From Iamia majanohamensis (lineage in GTDB: Bacteria > Actinomycetota > Acidimicrobiia > Acidimicrobiales > Iamiaceae): a DNA stretch of 64,000 nt. The stretch spans positions 1,612,001 through 1,676,000 of the forward strand of contig NZ_CP116942.1 of NCBI RefSeq assembly GCF_028532485.1, given 5' to 3'. This document shows, one piece after another, positions 56,806-64,000 of the stretch. Position numbers and translations under genes: made by a program. The notes beneath the pieces are model-generated. The model was given only the letters and a program-made list of their open reading frames with translations. It made no database searches and was not told the origin of the DNA. Each line of letters starts with the position of its first letter. The first letter of the stretch is position 1.

Positions 56806-58227
56806 GTGCCCGCTCGTCGCCCCGCCGCCTTCTTCGACCTCGACCGCACCCTCCTGCGCGGGGCCAGCGGGCCGGTGATCACCGAGGCCCTGCGCGCCGC
56901 GGGGGTGGTCCCCGACCGCCCGGTGCCGGGCGAGGGCCTCGTCTACAAGCTCTTCGACGTGGTGGGCGAGACGATCCCCTCCATGGTCCTCACCCGGCAG
57001 ATGGCGCGGGTGGCGTCGGGCTGGGACCGCCGTGCGGTGAAGGAGGCGGGCGAGGCGGTGGCCCGCCGCCTCGCCGACGACGTCCTGCCCTTCGCCCGGC
57101 TGCTGATCGACCACCACCAGGCCGAGGGGCGACCGGTGGTGATGGCCACGACCTCGCCGTTCGACCTCGTCTGCCCCCTGGCCGACGCCCTCGGCATCGA
57201 CGACGTCATCGCCACCCGGTACGGCGAGCGCGACGGGCGCTACGACGGCACCGTCGACGGCCACTTCGTGTGGGGGCCGGGCAAGCTGGCCGCGGCCCGG
57301 GAGTGGGCCGCCGACCACGACGTCGACCTGGGCGCCAGCTGGGCCTACTCCGACAGCGTCTACGACATCCCCCTCCTCTCGGCGGTGGCCCACCCCGTGG
57401 CCGTGAACCCGGACCCCCGCCTGCGCGTGGTGGCCGCCCTCCGCCGCTGGCCGAGCCAGCACTTCGACGTGCCCGAGGGCGTCCCCAAGGTCGCCGGGGT
57501 GGAGCCCCAGCAGGTGCTCCAGGCCCTGGCCCTGCCGCAGCTGTTCCCGTACGTCCGCTTCGACGTCGACGGCCTCGAGCACATCCCCACCGACGGCCCC
57601 GCCATCCTCGTCGGCAACCACCGCAGCTACTTCGACCCCCTCGCCATCGGCTTCACCATCGCCAAGGTCGGGCGGCCGCTCCGCTTCCTCGGCAAGAAGG
57701 AGGTCTTCGACGCCCCGGTGGTGGGCTCGCTGGTGGCGGCCATGGGCGGCATCCGGGTCGACCGGGGCACGGGGTCCGACGAGCCCCTGCGGGCGGCGGC
57801 CGACGCCCTCGGGGCCGGGGAGCTGGTGGCGATCATGCCCCAGGGCACCATCCCCCGGGGCCGGGCCTTCTTCGACCCCGAGCTCAAGGGCCGCTGGGGC
57901 GCGGCCCGCCTGGCCACCAAGGCCCGGGTGCCGGTGATCCCCCTCGGGCTGTGGGGCACCGAGCGGGTGTGGCCCCGCAACGCCCGGTTCCCGGACGTCC
58001 TGGCCGTCGGCGACCCGCCCACGGTCCGGGTGCGGGTGGGGCCGCCGGTCGAGCTCAAGCACCGCAGCGAGGATGCCGACACCCGGCGGATCATGGCCGC
58101 CATCACCGACCTGCTCCCGGCCGCGGCCCGCCACCCCCACGACCCCACCCCGGAGGAGCTGGCCCGGACCCTCCCGCCGGGGGCGGCCGACGCCGGCGAC
58201 ACCGACCGGCGCCCCGGGCGCGACTGA
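56806..58227 (+). CDS. HAD hydrolase / 1-acylglycerol-3-phosphate acyltransferase fusion
   Basis: 473 residues. The N-terminal HAD-IB domain has the nucleophile motif AFFDLDRTLLRGAS, TTSPFDLVCPLADALG and AYSDSVYDIPLL. The C-terminal PlsC domain has the acyltransferase boxes VGNHRSYFDP (HxxxxD) and IMPQGTIPRG. It makes phosphatidic acid from lysophosphatidic acid; the HAD part may dephosphorylate a lipid or serine phosphate. The same fusion is annotated as plsC in Mycobacterium tuberculosis (Rv2483c, from memory). Confidence 0.9.
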   Translation: MPARRPAAFFDLDRTLLRGASGPVITEALRAAGVVPDRPVPGEGLVYKLFDVVGETIPSMVLTRQMARVASGWDRRAVKEAGEAVARRLADDVLPFARLLIDHHQAEGRPVVMATTSPFDLVCPLADALGIDDVIATRYGERDGRYDGTVDGHFVWGPGKLAAAREWAADHDVDLGASWAYSDSVYDIPLLSAVAHPVAVNPDPRLRVVAALRRWPSQHFDVPEGVPKVAGVEPQQVLQALALPQLFPYVRFDVDGLEHIPTDGPAILVGNHRSYFDPLAIGFTIAKVGRPLRFLGKKEVFDAPVVGSLVAAMGGIRVDRGTGSDEPLRAAADALGAGELVAIMPQGTIPRGRAFFDPELKGRWGAARLATKARVPVIPLGLWGTERVWPRNARFPDVLAVGDPPTVRVRVGPPVELKHRSEDADTRRIMAAITDLLPAAARHPHDPTPEELARTLPPGAADAGDTDRRPGRD

Positions 58228-58296
58228 CCAGAGGCGCTCCCACCAGGGCGGCGGCGGGGGGTGGTCTTGCCGGCGCGCCCCCGGGGCGGTACAAAT

Positions 58297-58329
58297 GTGA
58301 CAGTTCGGTGACGATCATGTCGCTACCGT
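58297..58329 (+). promoter_or_regulatory. Promoter with GTGAC direct repeat
   Basis: GTGAC at 58297 and 58308 are 11 bases apart, with AGTTCG between. TACCGT (58324-58329) is the -10, 12 bases before the ATG. The repeat resembles OmpR-family (MtrA/GlnR-like) operators. Confidence 0.5.
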
Positions 58330-58341
58330 TGCACTCCTGCC

Positions 58342-59964
58342 ATGACGACCCCTGCCCGTCACCCCCGTCCCACGCTCCGTGGCCTGCCCCGGCGGGCCAC
58401 CGCACTCGCGCTGGCCGTCACCCTGCTGGGCGTGGGCGGCACGGTGGCGGCCGTGTACGGCACGGGCGTGGTGCTCGGGTCCCGCCTGGCCCCGACCCCG
58501 GACGGCCCGCCCGCCCCCACCTCGCTCGACCCCGCCACCGGGCCCCCGTCCTCCGGGCCCGGTGGCGGGGCCGGCTCCGGCGCCGAGGACCCGTCGTCCT
58601 CCTCGCTGCCCGACCGCGTCGAGGGCCGCACCGCACCCGCCGACCGCGCCGTGCCGCCCGGCGCCGACACCGGGGGCGCCGGGGACGAGGTCACCGCCCC
58701 GGAGGCGGCCGAGGCCGCCGAGGCGGCGGAGCGGGCCGGGCCCTACCGGGCGGTGTGGCCCTACGCCACCTGGCCCGAGGTCCTGGCCCACGTGGCCCGC
58801 CAGGACCCGGCCTTCTCGACCGCCGAGGACACCGCGCTGCGCTTCGCCCGAGAGGTGGTGGGGGCCCTCGACCCGCGGACGGGCACGCTCCGGGTCGGGC
58901 CCGACGCGGCGACCGTCGAGGTCCGGACGCCGGACGGGACCACCACCGTCTCCCTCACCCGCCCCGACCTGGGCGAGGGACGCCCGGTGCCGTGGGGCGT
59001 CGTCGGGGCGTCGGGCGACGTCGCCGTCGCCCCGCGCCGGCCCGCCGACGGCACCACCGCCGAGGTGCGGGGTGCGCGCGCCGTGGTCGGCCTGCACGAC
59101 AGGGTCGGGTGGCGGGGCGTCGCCGTCGCCGCCCCCGCCGGGGCCACCGACCTGCGCGTCGAGCCCGGCCGCTCCGGCCCCGCCGCCCTCGTGGCCATGG
59201 CGGGCGACCCCCGCGACCCGTCGGCCTTCGCCGTCGCCCGCGTCGACCTCAGCCCCGGCGCCCCGCCGCCCCGGCCCCCGGCCGACGCGCGGTTGGCCGC
59301 CGACCAGCTGGCGGGCACCGTCGCGGCCGGCGACCTCACCGGCGCCTGGGCCCGCCTCGGCGACCAGGCCCGCAGCGCGGTGAGCGACTGGCGCGGCCTG
59401 GCCGCCCGGTGGGAGGCGCTCGGGGGCCGGCTCGCCCCCTTCGCGGGGCGCGGCCTCGACCTCACCCGCGTGGCGACCGACGCAGGCCCCGTCGACGTGG
59501 TCGCCACCCGGGTGGCCACGGGGGCCGGCGGCCACGCCCTCGCCTTCGTCGACGACGGCGGGGGACGGGTGCTCGCCGCCCTCGAGGACGCCTCGGCGGT
59601 CTGGACCACCGAACCCGGTCGTCCCCCCGCACTCGTCGTCGCGGCCCGGGCCCGCCCCGCCGCGGTGATCGTGGACGGCATCGCCCGCCCCGTCGAGGCC
59701 GAGGGGTCCGGTGCCGTCCGGGTCCCCCTGGCCGACGTCGCACCCGGGCCCCACGTCGCCGTGGCCGTGCTGCTCGACGGACGGGTCGCGGTGGCGGCCA
59801 CCACGGTCACGACCCCGGCCCCCGACCCGGTGGAGCCGCCCCCGACGACGACCACCGCACCACCCCCGCCCCCGACGCCGACCACCGGCCCGAGCCGCTC
59901 CACCACGACGGTCCCGTCGGCCCCGGTCCCCCCGGCCGCGCCCTCGACCTCCGAGGCCGGCTGA
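58342..59964 (+). CDS. Large exported protein of unknown function
   Basis: 540 residues: Arg-rich N-terminus, one hydrophobic segment (about 22-45), a Pro/Gly/Ser-rich linker to residue 120, then a beta-rich extracytoplasmic domain (WPYATWPEVLAHVARQDPAF, GTLRVGPDAATVEVRTPDG). A second domain lies near 330-480 (AWARLGDQARSAVSDWRGLA). The C-terminal 55 residues are Pro/Thr repeats. The layout suggests a membrane-tethered wall protein. No family is recognised. Confidence 0.7.
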   Translation: MTTPARHPRPTLRGLPRRATALALAVTLLGVGGTVAAVYGTGVVLGSRLAPTPDGPPAPTSLDPATGPPSSGPGGGAGSGAEDPSSSSLPDRVEGRTAPADRAVPPGADTGGAGDEVTAPEAAEAAEAAERAGPYRAVWPYATWPEVLAHVARQDPAFSTAEDTALRFAREVVGALDPRTGTLRVGPDAATVEVRTPDGTTTVSLTRPDLGEGRPVPWGVVGASGDVAVAPRRPADGTTAEVRGARAVVGLHDRVGWRGVAVAAPAGATDLRVEPGRSGPAALVAMAGDPRDPSAFAVARVDLSPGAPPPRPPADARLAADQLAGTVAAGDLTGAWARLGDQARSAVSDWRGLAARWEALGGRLAPFAGRGLDLTRVATDAGPVDVVATRVATGAGGHALAFVDDGGGRVLAALEDASAVWTTEPGRPPALVVAARARPAAVIVDGIARPVEAEGSGAVRVPLADVAPGPHVAVAVLLDGRVAVAATTVTTPAPDPVEPPPTTTTAPPPPPTPTTGPSRSTTTVPSAPVPPAAPSTSEAG

Positions 59965-59995
59965 CCGACGTCGCCGGCCCCGTCGGGGCCGGGCC

Positions 59996-60001
59996 TACGC
60001 T
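59996..60001 (+). promoter_or_regulatory. -10 hexamer of the acetoacetate-CoA ligase gene
   Basis: TACGCT, 9 bases before the ATG at 60011 and only 3 before the ATG at 60005; this favours the second. Confidence 0.5.
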
Positions 60002-60010
60002 CGCATGCCC

Positions 60011-61957
60011 ATGGCCCCAACCGATGCCGACGACCGAGGCGAGGTCCTCTGGCGGCCCCCGCCCGACGCCTGGACCTCCACCGCGGCCGGTCGCTTCGCC
60101 GCCCGCCACGGCCACGACTCCTACGCCTCGCTCCACGACTGGTCGACCCGCGACCTCGACGGGTTCTGGCAGGCGGTGGCCGACGACCTCGGGGTGAGGT
60201 GGCGGACCCGCCCCTCGGCGGTGCTGGGGTCGCGTGCCATGCCTGGCGCCGAGTGGTTCCCGGGCGGCCGCCTGAGCTGGTCCGAGCACGCCCTCGCCGC
60301 GACCGCCACCCGACCGGACGAGGTCGCCGTCGTGGCCCGGAGCCAGACCCGGGGCCCGACCGAGCTCACCTGGGCCGAGCTGTCCGCGCAGGTGGCGCGC
60401 TGCGCGGCCGGGCTGCGTCGCCTCGGCGTCGGCCCCGGCGACCGGGTCGCGGCCTACGCGCCCAACATCCCCGAGACCCTCGTCGCCCTCCTGGCCACCG
60501 CGTCGCTGGGCGCGGTGTGGTCGAGCTGCGCCCCCGAGTTCGGCACCCGCTCGGTGATCGACCGGCTGGGCCAGGTCGAGCCGACCGTGCTGCTGGCCGT
60601 CGACGGCTACCGGTACGGCGCCCGGGACATCGACCGCACCGACGAGGTGGCCACGATCCGCGCCGCCCTCCCCAGCCTGCGCCACACCGTGCCCCTCCGG
60701 TACCTGGGCACCGGGGAGGACGGCTGGGCCGCCCTGCTCGACGGCCCCGACCCCGGCCCCCCGACCCACCTCGACGTCGCCTTCGACCACCCGCTGTACG
60801 TGCTGTTCAGCTCGGGCACCACCGGCCTGCCCAAGGCCATCGTGCACGGCCACGGGGGCATCACCCTCGAGCACCTCAAGGTCCTCGCCCTCCACCAGGA
60901 CCTCACCGACGCCGACCGGTTCTGCTGGTTCACCACCACCGGCTGGATGATGTGGAACTACCTGGTGTCGGGGCTGCTGGTGGGGGCCACGATCGTGCTC
61001 TTCGACGGCGACCCGGGCCACCCCGACCTCGGGTGCCTGTGGGACCTGGCGGCCGAGACGGGGACCACCGTGCTCGGCGCCTCCGCCCCGTTCCTCATGG
61101 CCTGTCGCAAGGAGGGGCGCCGCCCCGGGAGGGGGGCCCTGCGCTGGGTCGGCTCCACCGGTGCCCCGCTGCCCGCCGACGGCTTCCGGTGGGTGCACGA
61201 CGCGGTGGGCGTGCCGGTGTCGTCGATCAGCGGCGGCACCGACGTCTGCACCGCGTTCCTCGGCACCTCGCCGCTGCTGCCCGTGCGTGCCGGGGAGATC
61301 TCCTGCGCCCTGCTGGGATGCGACGTGGCTGCCGTGCGCCCCGACGGCACGCCCTGCCCGCCCGGCGAGCTGGGGGAGCTGGTGCTGCGGGCCCCCATGC
61401 CCTCCATGCCCGTGCGGTTCTGGGGCGACGACGACGGCTCCCGGTACCGGGCCGCCTACTTCGAGGACATCCCGGGCGTCTGGCGCCACGGCGACTGGAT
61501 CACCTTCACCGCCGACGGGTCGGCCGCCATCACCGGCCGCTCCGACGCGACCCTGAACCGAGGGGGCGTGCGCCTGGGGACCAGCGACTTCTACGCCGTG
61601 GTCGAGGCGCTGCCCGAGGTGGCCGACAGCCTGGTGGTCCACCTCGAGGGCGACGACGGGGGGGCGGGGGAGCTGCTGCTCTTCGTGGCCCTGGCCGACG
61701 GCGTCGAGGTGCCCGACGACCTGGCCGGCCGCATCGCCGCCGCCCTGCGGCGGGAGCTCTCACCCCGCCACGTGCCCGACCGCCTCGAGGTGGTGCCCGC
61801 CGTGCCCCGGACGCTGTCGGGCAAGAAGCTCGAGGTGCCGGTCAAGCGCATCCTCACCGGCACCCCCGTCGCCGAGGCGGTGTCGGCCGACGCCCTCACC
61901 GACCCCCGCAGCATCGACGTCTTCGCCCGCATGGCCACCGGCGGCCCCCAGCCCTGA
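60011..61957 (+). CDS. Acetoacetate-CoA ligase
   Basis: 648 residues of the adenylate-forming superfamily with the long ACS-type N-terminus. ATP-binding motifs: VLFSSGTTGLPKAIVHGHGG, STGAPLPADG, and the late ITGRSDATLNRGGVRLGTSD; the catalytic Lys is in LSGKKLEVPVKR. SWSEHALAATATRPDE and EFGTRSVIDRLGQVEPTVLL fit acetoacetyl-CoA synthetases rather than acetyl-CoA synthetase. It activates acetoacetate for sterol-like or PHB-type metabolism. It stands alone on its strand. Confidence 0.9.
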   Translation: MAPTDADDRGEVLWRPPPDAWTSTAAGRFAARHGHDSYASLHDWSTRDLDGFWQAVADDLGVRWRTRPSAVLGSRAMPGAEWFPGGRLSWSEHALAATATRPDEVAVVARSQTRGPTELTWAELSAQVARCAAGLRRLGVGPGDRVAAYAPNIPETLVALLATASLGAVWSSCAPEFGTRSVIDRLGQVEPTVLLAVDGYRYGARDIDRTDEVATIRAALPSLRHTVPLRYLGTGEDGWAALLDGPDPGPPTHLDVAFDHPLYVLFSSGTTGLPKAIVHGHGGITLEHLKVLALHQDLTDADRFCWFTTTGWMMWNYLVSGLLVGATIVLFDGDPGHPDLGCLWDLAAETGTTVLGASAPFLMACRKEGRRPGRGALRWVGSTGAPLPADGFRWVHDAVGVPVSSISGGTDVCTAFLGTSPLLPVRAGEISCALLGCDVAAVRPDGTPCPPGELGELVLRAPMPSMPVRFWGDDDGSRYRAAYFEDIPGVWRHGDWITFTADGSAAITGRSDATLNRGGVRLGTSDFYAVVEALPEVADSLVVHLEGDDGGAGELLLFVALADGVEVPDDLAGRIAAALRRELSPRHVPDRLEVVPAVPRTLSGKKLEVPVKRILTGTPVAEAVSADALTDPRSIDVFARMATGGPQP

Positions 61958-62264
61958 GCGGCCCCCACCGCCGAGGGCGCGCCCATCGACCGGTCCCCGC
62001 CGCCGGCCGTGGTGAGCCGCAGGCGCAGCCGCGGGGTCGGCCGCGGGCGTCGCAGTGAGCCGACGGCACCGAGGTCGTGGGCCCGGGGCGAGGACCCGCG
62101 TGCCGGCGCAGCCGCTGGGGGGCTCCGGGGGGTCTCCCCCCGGGGAGGCGAGGAGGGAGCGAGGGACGAGCCCCCGACCGCCGGGATCATCGGGTGCGAG
62201 CGCAGCGAGCGCCGTCAGCTCGTCGGAGTGGAGCGAGCGCCAGCGAGCGAACGACGACGAAGGA
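61958..62264. other. Intergenic region without a gene
   Basis: No convincing open reading frame. It holds a strong hairpin at 62125-62143 and, around 62195-62255, repeated AGCGAGCG words that look like short degenerate repeats. Two convergent genes end at its borders, so termination is its likely role. Confidence 0.6.
62125..62143. terminator. Hairpin CCGGGGGG-TCT-CCCCCCGG
   Basis: Perfect 8-base arms with a 3-base loop between the ligase gene and the convergent anti-sigma gene. No T-tract. Confidence 0.5.
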
Positions 62265-62963
62265 TCAGATCGTGCCCGAGGCGACCATGGGGAGGGTGGG
62301 CTCCTCGGCCCCGGCGGCGTCCTCGATGGTGACCCCGACGAGCGCGGTGGGCACGTCGTCGATGGTGTGGCGGACCTGGCCGTCGCGGTCGGGGGTGAAG
62401 ACGCCTGCGGGCTCCATCTCGCCGTCGACCTGGAACCACAGCTCGTAGGCCTTGCCCGTGGGCGGGGCGGCCATGTCGTCGGCGACCAGGACGGTGCCGC
62501 CGTGGGACTCGGAGACCACGAGGCGCATGGAGCCGGCGTCGCCGGCGGCCATCTCCACCGACTCGGCGTCGGGGGCGGCGACGATGGCGGCCACCTGCTC
62601 GGCCCGGTCGGCCCGGTGGTCGGCCTGCAGGACGAGGGCGCCGAGGGCCACGACCACCGCGATGGCCGCCGCCGCGGCGAGGGCGAGGGGCCAGCTGCGG
62701 CGGGGGGCGCGGATCTCGGGGCGCAGGCCGCCGGGGGGCACCTGGCGGGTGCGGGCCACCTCGGCCATCACCCGGTCGCGCAGGTCGGGGGAGGGCACCA
62801 CGGCGGTGGCCTGGCCCAGGTGGGCGGCCGCGGCCAGCAGCTCGGTGGCCTCGGCGCGGCAGTCGGGGCAGTGGTCGAGGTGGGTCTCGAAGGCGTCGCG
62901 CTCGTCCACCGGCAGGGCGTCGAGCACGTAGGGCCCGACGAGGGTGTGGGGATCGGTGCTCAC
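62265..62963 (-). CDS. Anti-sigma factor, RskA type
   Basis: 232 residues. The cytoplasmic zinc-finger domain has HLDHCPDC (H-x3-C-x2-C) near residue 30. One membrane helix lies at about 92-112, and an extracytoplasmic RskA domain follows (VSESHGGTVLVADDMAAPPT, AYELWFQVDGEMEPAGVF). It binds and holds the sigma factor encoded just upstream. The GTG start overlaps the sigma stop by GTGA. Confidence 0.92.
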   Translation of the reverse strand: MSTDPHTLVGPYVLDALPVDERDAFETHLDHCPDCRAEATELLAAAAHLGQATAVVPSPDLRDRVMAEVARTRQVPPGGLRPEIRAPRRSWPLALAAAAAIAVVVALGALVLQADHRADRAEQVAAIVAAPDAESVEMAAGDAGSMRLVVSESHGGTVLVADDMAAPPTGKAYELWFQVDGEMEPAGVFTPDRDGQVRHTIDDVPTALVGVTIEDAAGAEEPTLPMVASGTI

Positions 62964-63610
62964 TGGCTCAGCTCCAGTGTGTCTCGGAGACGGATCATGC
63001 CGTCGCGGATGCGTGTCTTGACGGTGCCGAGGGGCAGCTCGAGGATCTCGGCCACCTGGGCGTAGGTGTAGCCGCCGTAGTAGGCGAGCTCGATGGTCTG
63101 GCGTTGGAGGTCGGTCAGGTGGTCGAGGGCCTCGGTGACCTCGGCCCGCTCGGCCTCGTGGGCGACCGAGCCGGCCACCGGGTCGGGGTCGGCGGCGCCG
63201 TGGCGCTCGGCGTCGCGGACCCGCCGGTCGCGCTCGGCCTGCTCGGAGCGGACCCGGTCGACGGCCCGGCGGTGGGCGATGGTGGCGATCCAGGTCTTGC
63301 AGGACCCCTTGGTGGCGTCGTAGGTCGGCGCCAGCCGCCACACCTCGAGCATGACCTCCTGGGCCACCTCGTCGGCCTGGTCGGGGTCGCGGACGACCCG
63401 ACGGGTCACGCCGGCCACGGTGGGGGCCACCAGGTCGAACAGCTCGGCGAAGGACTGGGCGTCGCCCCGGGCGGTGGCCGCCAGGAGGGCGTCGGCGTCG
63501 CCCGGCCCCGCGGAGGGGACGGGCCGCAGGTGGCGGCGGGCGCGAGCACCCATCAGCCGACGGAGCCCGGAGCGAGGGACGGGATCGGGCGTGTCGGGAT
63601 CCGGCGGCAC
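62960..63610 (-). CDS. ECF RNA polymerase sigma factor, SigK type
   Basis: 216 residues. Region 2: ARGDAQSFAELFDLVAPTVAG, DPDQADEVAQEVMLEVWRLA (quoted in part: ADEVAQEVMLEVW). Region 4: LTDLQRQTIELAYYGGYTYAQ (part: IELAYYGGYTYAQVAEIL), LPLGTVKTRIRDGMIRLRD. Together with the RskA partner it forms a stress-response pair. The GTG is preceded by a weak TACGCA. An ATG inside (MGARARR) is an alternative start. Confidence 0.9.
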   Translation of the reverse strand: MPPDPDTPDPVPRSGLRRLMGARARRHLRPVPSAGPGDADALLAATARGDAQSFAELFDLVAPTVAGVTRRVVRDPDQADEVAQEVMLEVWRLAPTYDATKGSCKTWIATIAHRRAVDRVRSEQAERDRRVRDAERHGAADPDPVAGSVAHEAERAEVTEALDHLTDLQRQTIELAYYGGYTYAQVAEILELPLGTVKTRIRDGMIRLRDTLELSQ

Positions 63611-63835
63611 GCCGGGATGCGTAGCACGTGGCGCCTCATCTCGGGGGTTCGCTCCTGGTCCTGGGGTCGGGTGGCCGGGTCTGCGGGCGGGGCGGGCTCG
63701 GCCCCCGCACGCCGACCCTGTCCCGGGGGAGGTCGGCGTCCACCCCCCGTTCGGTGGCCGGGGCGGTCCGGTTTGGTCCGAGCCCGTCGCCCCGGTGCGC
63801 CCGGCCGGGTGATCGTGGTCACCGCCTCCCCGGGG

Positions 63836-63841
63836 TACGGT
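63836..63841 (+). promoter_or_regulatory. -10 hexamer of the GntR gene
   Basis: TACGGT, 8 bases before the ATG at 63850. The 63611-63835 stretch otherwise holds only the divergent promoter region. Confidence 0.5.
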
Positions 63842-63849
63842 CGCCTGCC

Positions 63850-64000
63850 ATGGCGACCTCGGCCGAGCGCCCGGCCCGGCGCATCCGCTACCGGGAGATC
63901 GCCGACGACCTGCGGGTGCGCATCGACGGGGGGGAGTTCGGCGACCGCCGCATCCTGCCCAGCGAGTCCGCGCTGTCGACCCGGTACGAGGCCAGCCGGG
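63850..64000 (+). CDS. GntR-family transcriptional regulator, N-terminal part
   Basis: 50 residues are visible before the window ends. RIRYREIADDLRVRIDGGEF and LPSESALSTRYEASR are the winged-helix DNA-binding domain of GntR regulators, without a break. The effector domain (often UbiC-like in this type) lies outside the window. Leaderless start. Confidence 0.85.
   Translation, partial: MATSAERPARRIRYREIADDLRVRIDGGEFGDRRILPSESALSTRYEASR

Noticed and set aside
63553-63822. Minus-strand frame of 89 codons upstream of the SigK-like gene
   Set aside because: Arg/Pro-rich, no recognisable motif, overlaps the sigma gene start and its promoter region.

Overview
The window is very GC-rich bacterial DNA with almost no non-coding space. 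GTG starts are very common, and many genes overlap by 4 bases (GTGA or ATGA). The gene set fits a Gram-positive actinobacterium: LCP cell-wall ligases, Pat-like and RskA/SigK-like proteins, an HAD-PlsC fusion, and a DUF222/HNH '13E12' gene. I infer an Acidimicrobiia-like lineage (Iamia/Ilumatobacter relatives), but nothing here proves the taxon. No rRNA, CRISPR array, phage or insertion sequence was seen. There is one tRNA, tRNA-Val(GAC).

Layout. 1-4.2 kb: end of a membrane glycosyltransferase-like protein, pabB-pabC (p-aminobenzoate) and an acyl-CoA dehydrogenase. 4.3-9.8 kb: two tandem LCP ligases, then UDP-glucose dehydrogenase and UDP-glucuronate decarboxylase. 9.8-14.1 kb: aconitase and an amidohydrolase. 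14.1-22.6 kb: a surface-polysaccharide cluster (three GT4 glycosyltransferases, an epimerase, a polytopic membrane protein, a sugar nucleotidyltransferase and a His-rich exported protein). 22.6-24 kb: a secreted propeller-like protein and the tRNA. 24-30.1 kb: a patch of solitary accessory genes (GNATs, P-loop kinase, surface protein, DUF222/HNH, frameshifted methyltransferase, reductase) with a duplicated hairpin repeat and a 16-C tract. 30.1-34.5 kb: coiled-coil M15 peptidase, ferritin-like protein, TRIC-type channel and a second acyl-CoA dehydrogenase. 34.6-38.5 kb: glnK-amt with two unusual mini-receiver winged-helix regulators. 38.5-42.7 kb: CorA and a four-gene molybdate operon. 42.7-50.3 kb: LCP/FHA pair, VOC protein, Pat-like acyltransferase, frameshifted esterase and quinone oxidoreductase. 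50.3-56.7 kb: lipoprotein, sigma factor with an FtsX-domain partner, rhomboid, RDD protein, citrate synthase and LysR. 56.8-64 kb: HAD-PlsC, a large exported protein, acetoacetate-CoA ligase, SigK/RskA-like pair and the start of a GntR regulator.

Three general points. First, many genes have a TANNNT hexamer ending only 6-9 bases before the start codon, the signature of leaderless transcription; this helped choose starts. Second, the most interesting locus is nitrogen control. The glnK, amt and regulator promoters carry 5-base boxes repeated every 11 bases in the same register to the -10. The regulator pair lies directly downstream and has an OmpR-type DNA-binding domain behind a shortened receiver. 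Third, two genes (a methyltransferase and an LpqC-like esterase) are broken by single-base frameshifts, each in a short homopolymer, so sequencing error is possible.
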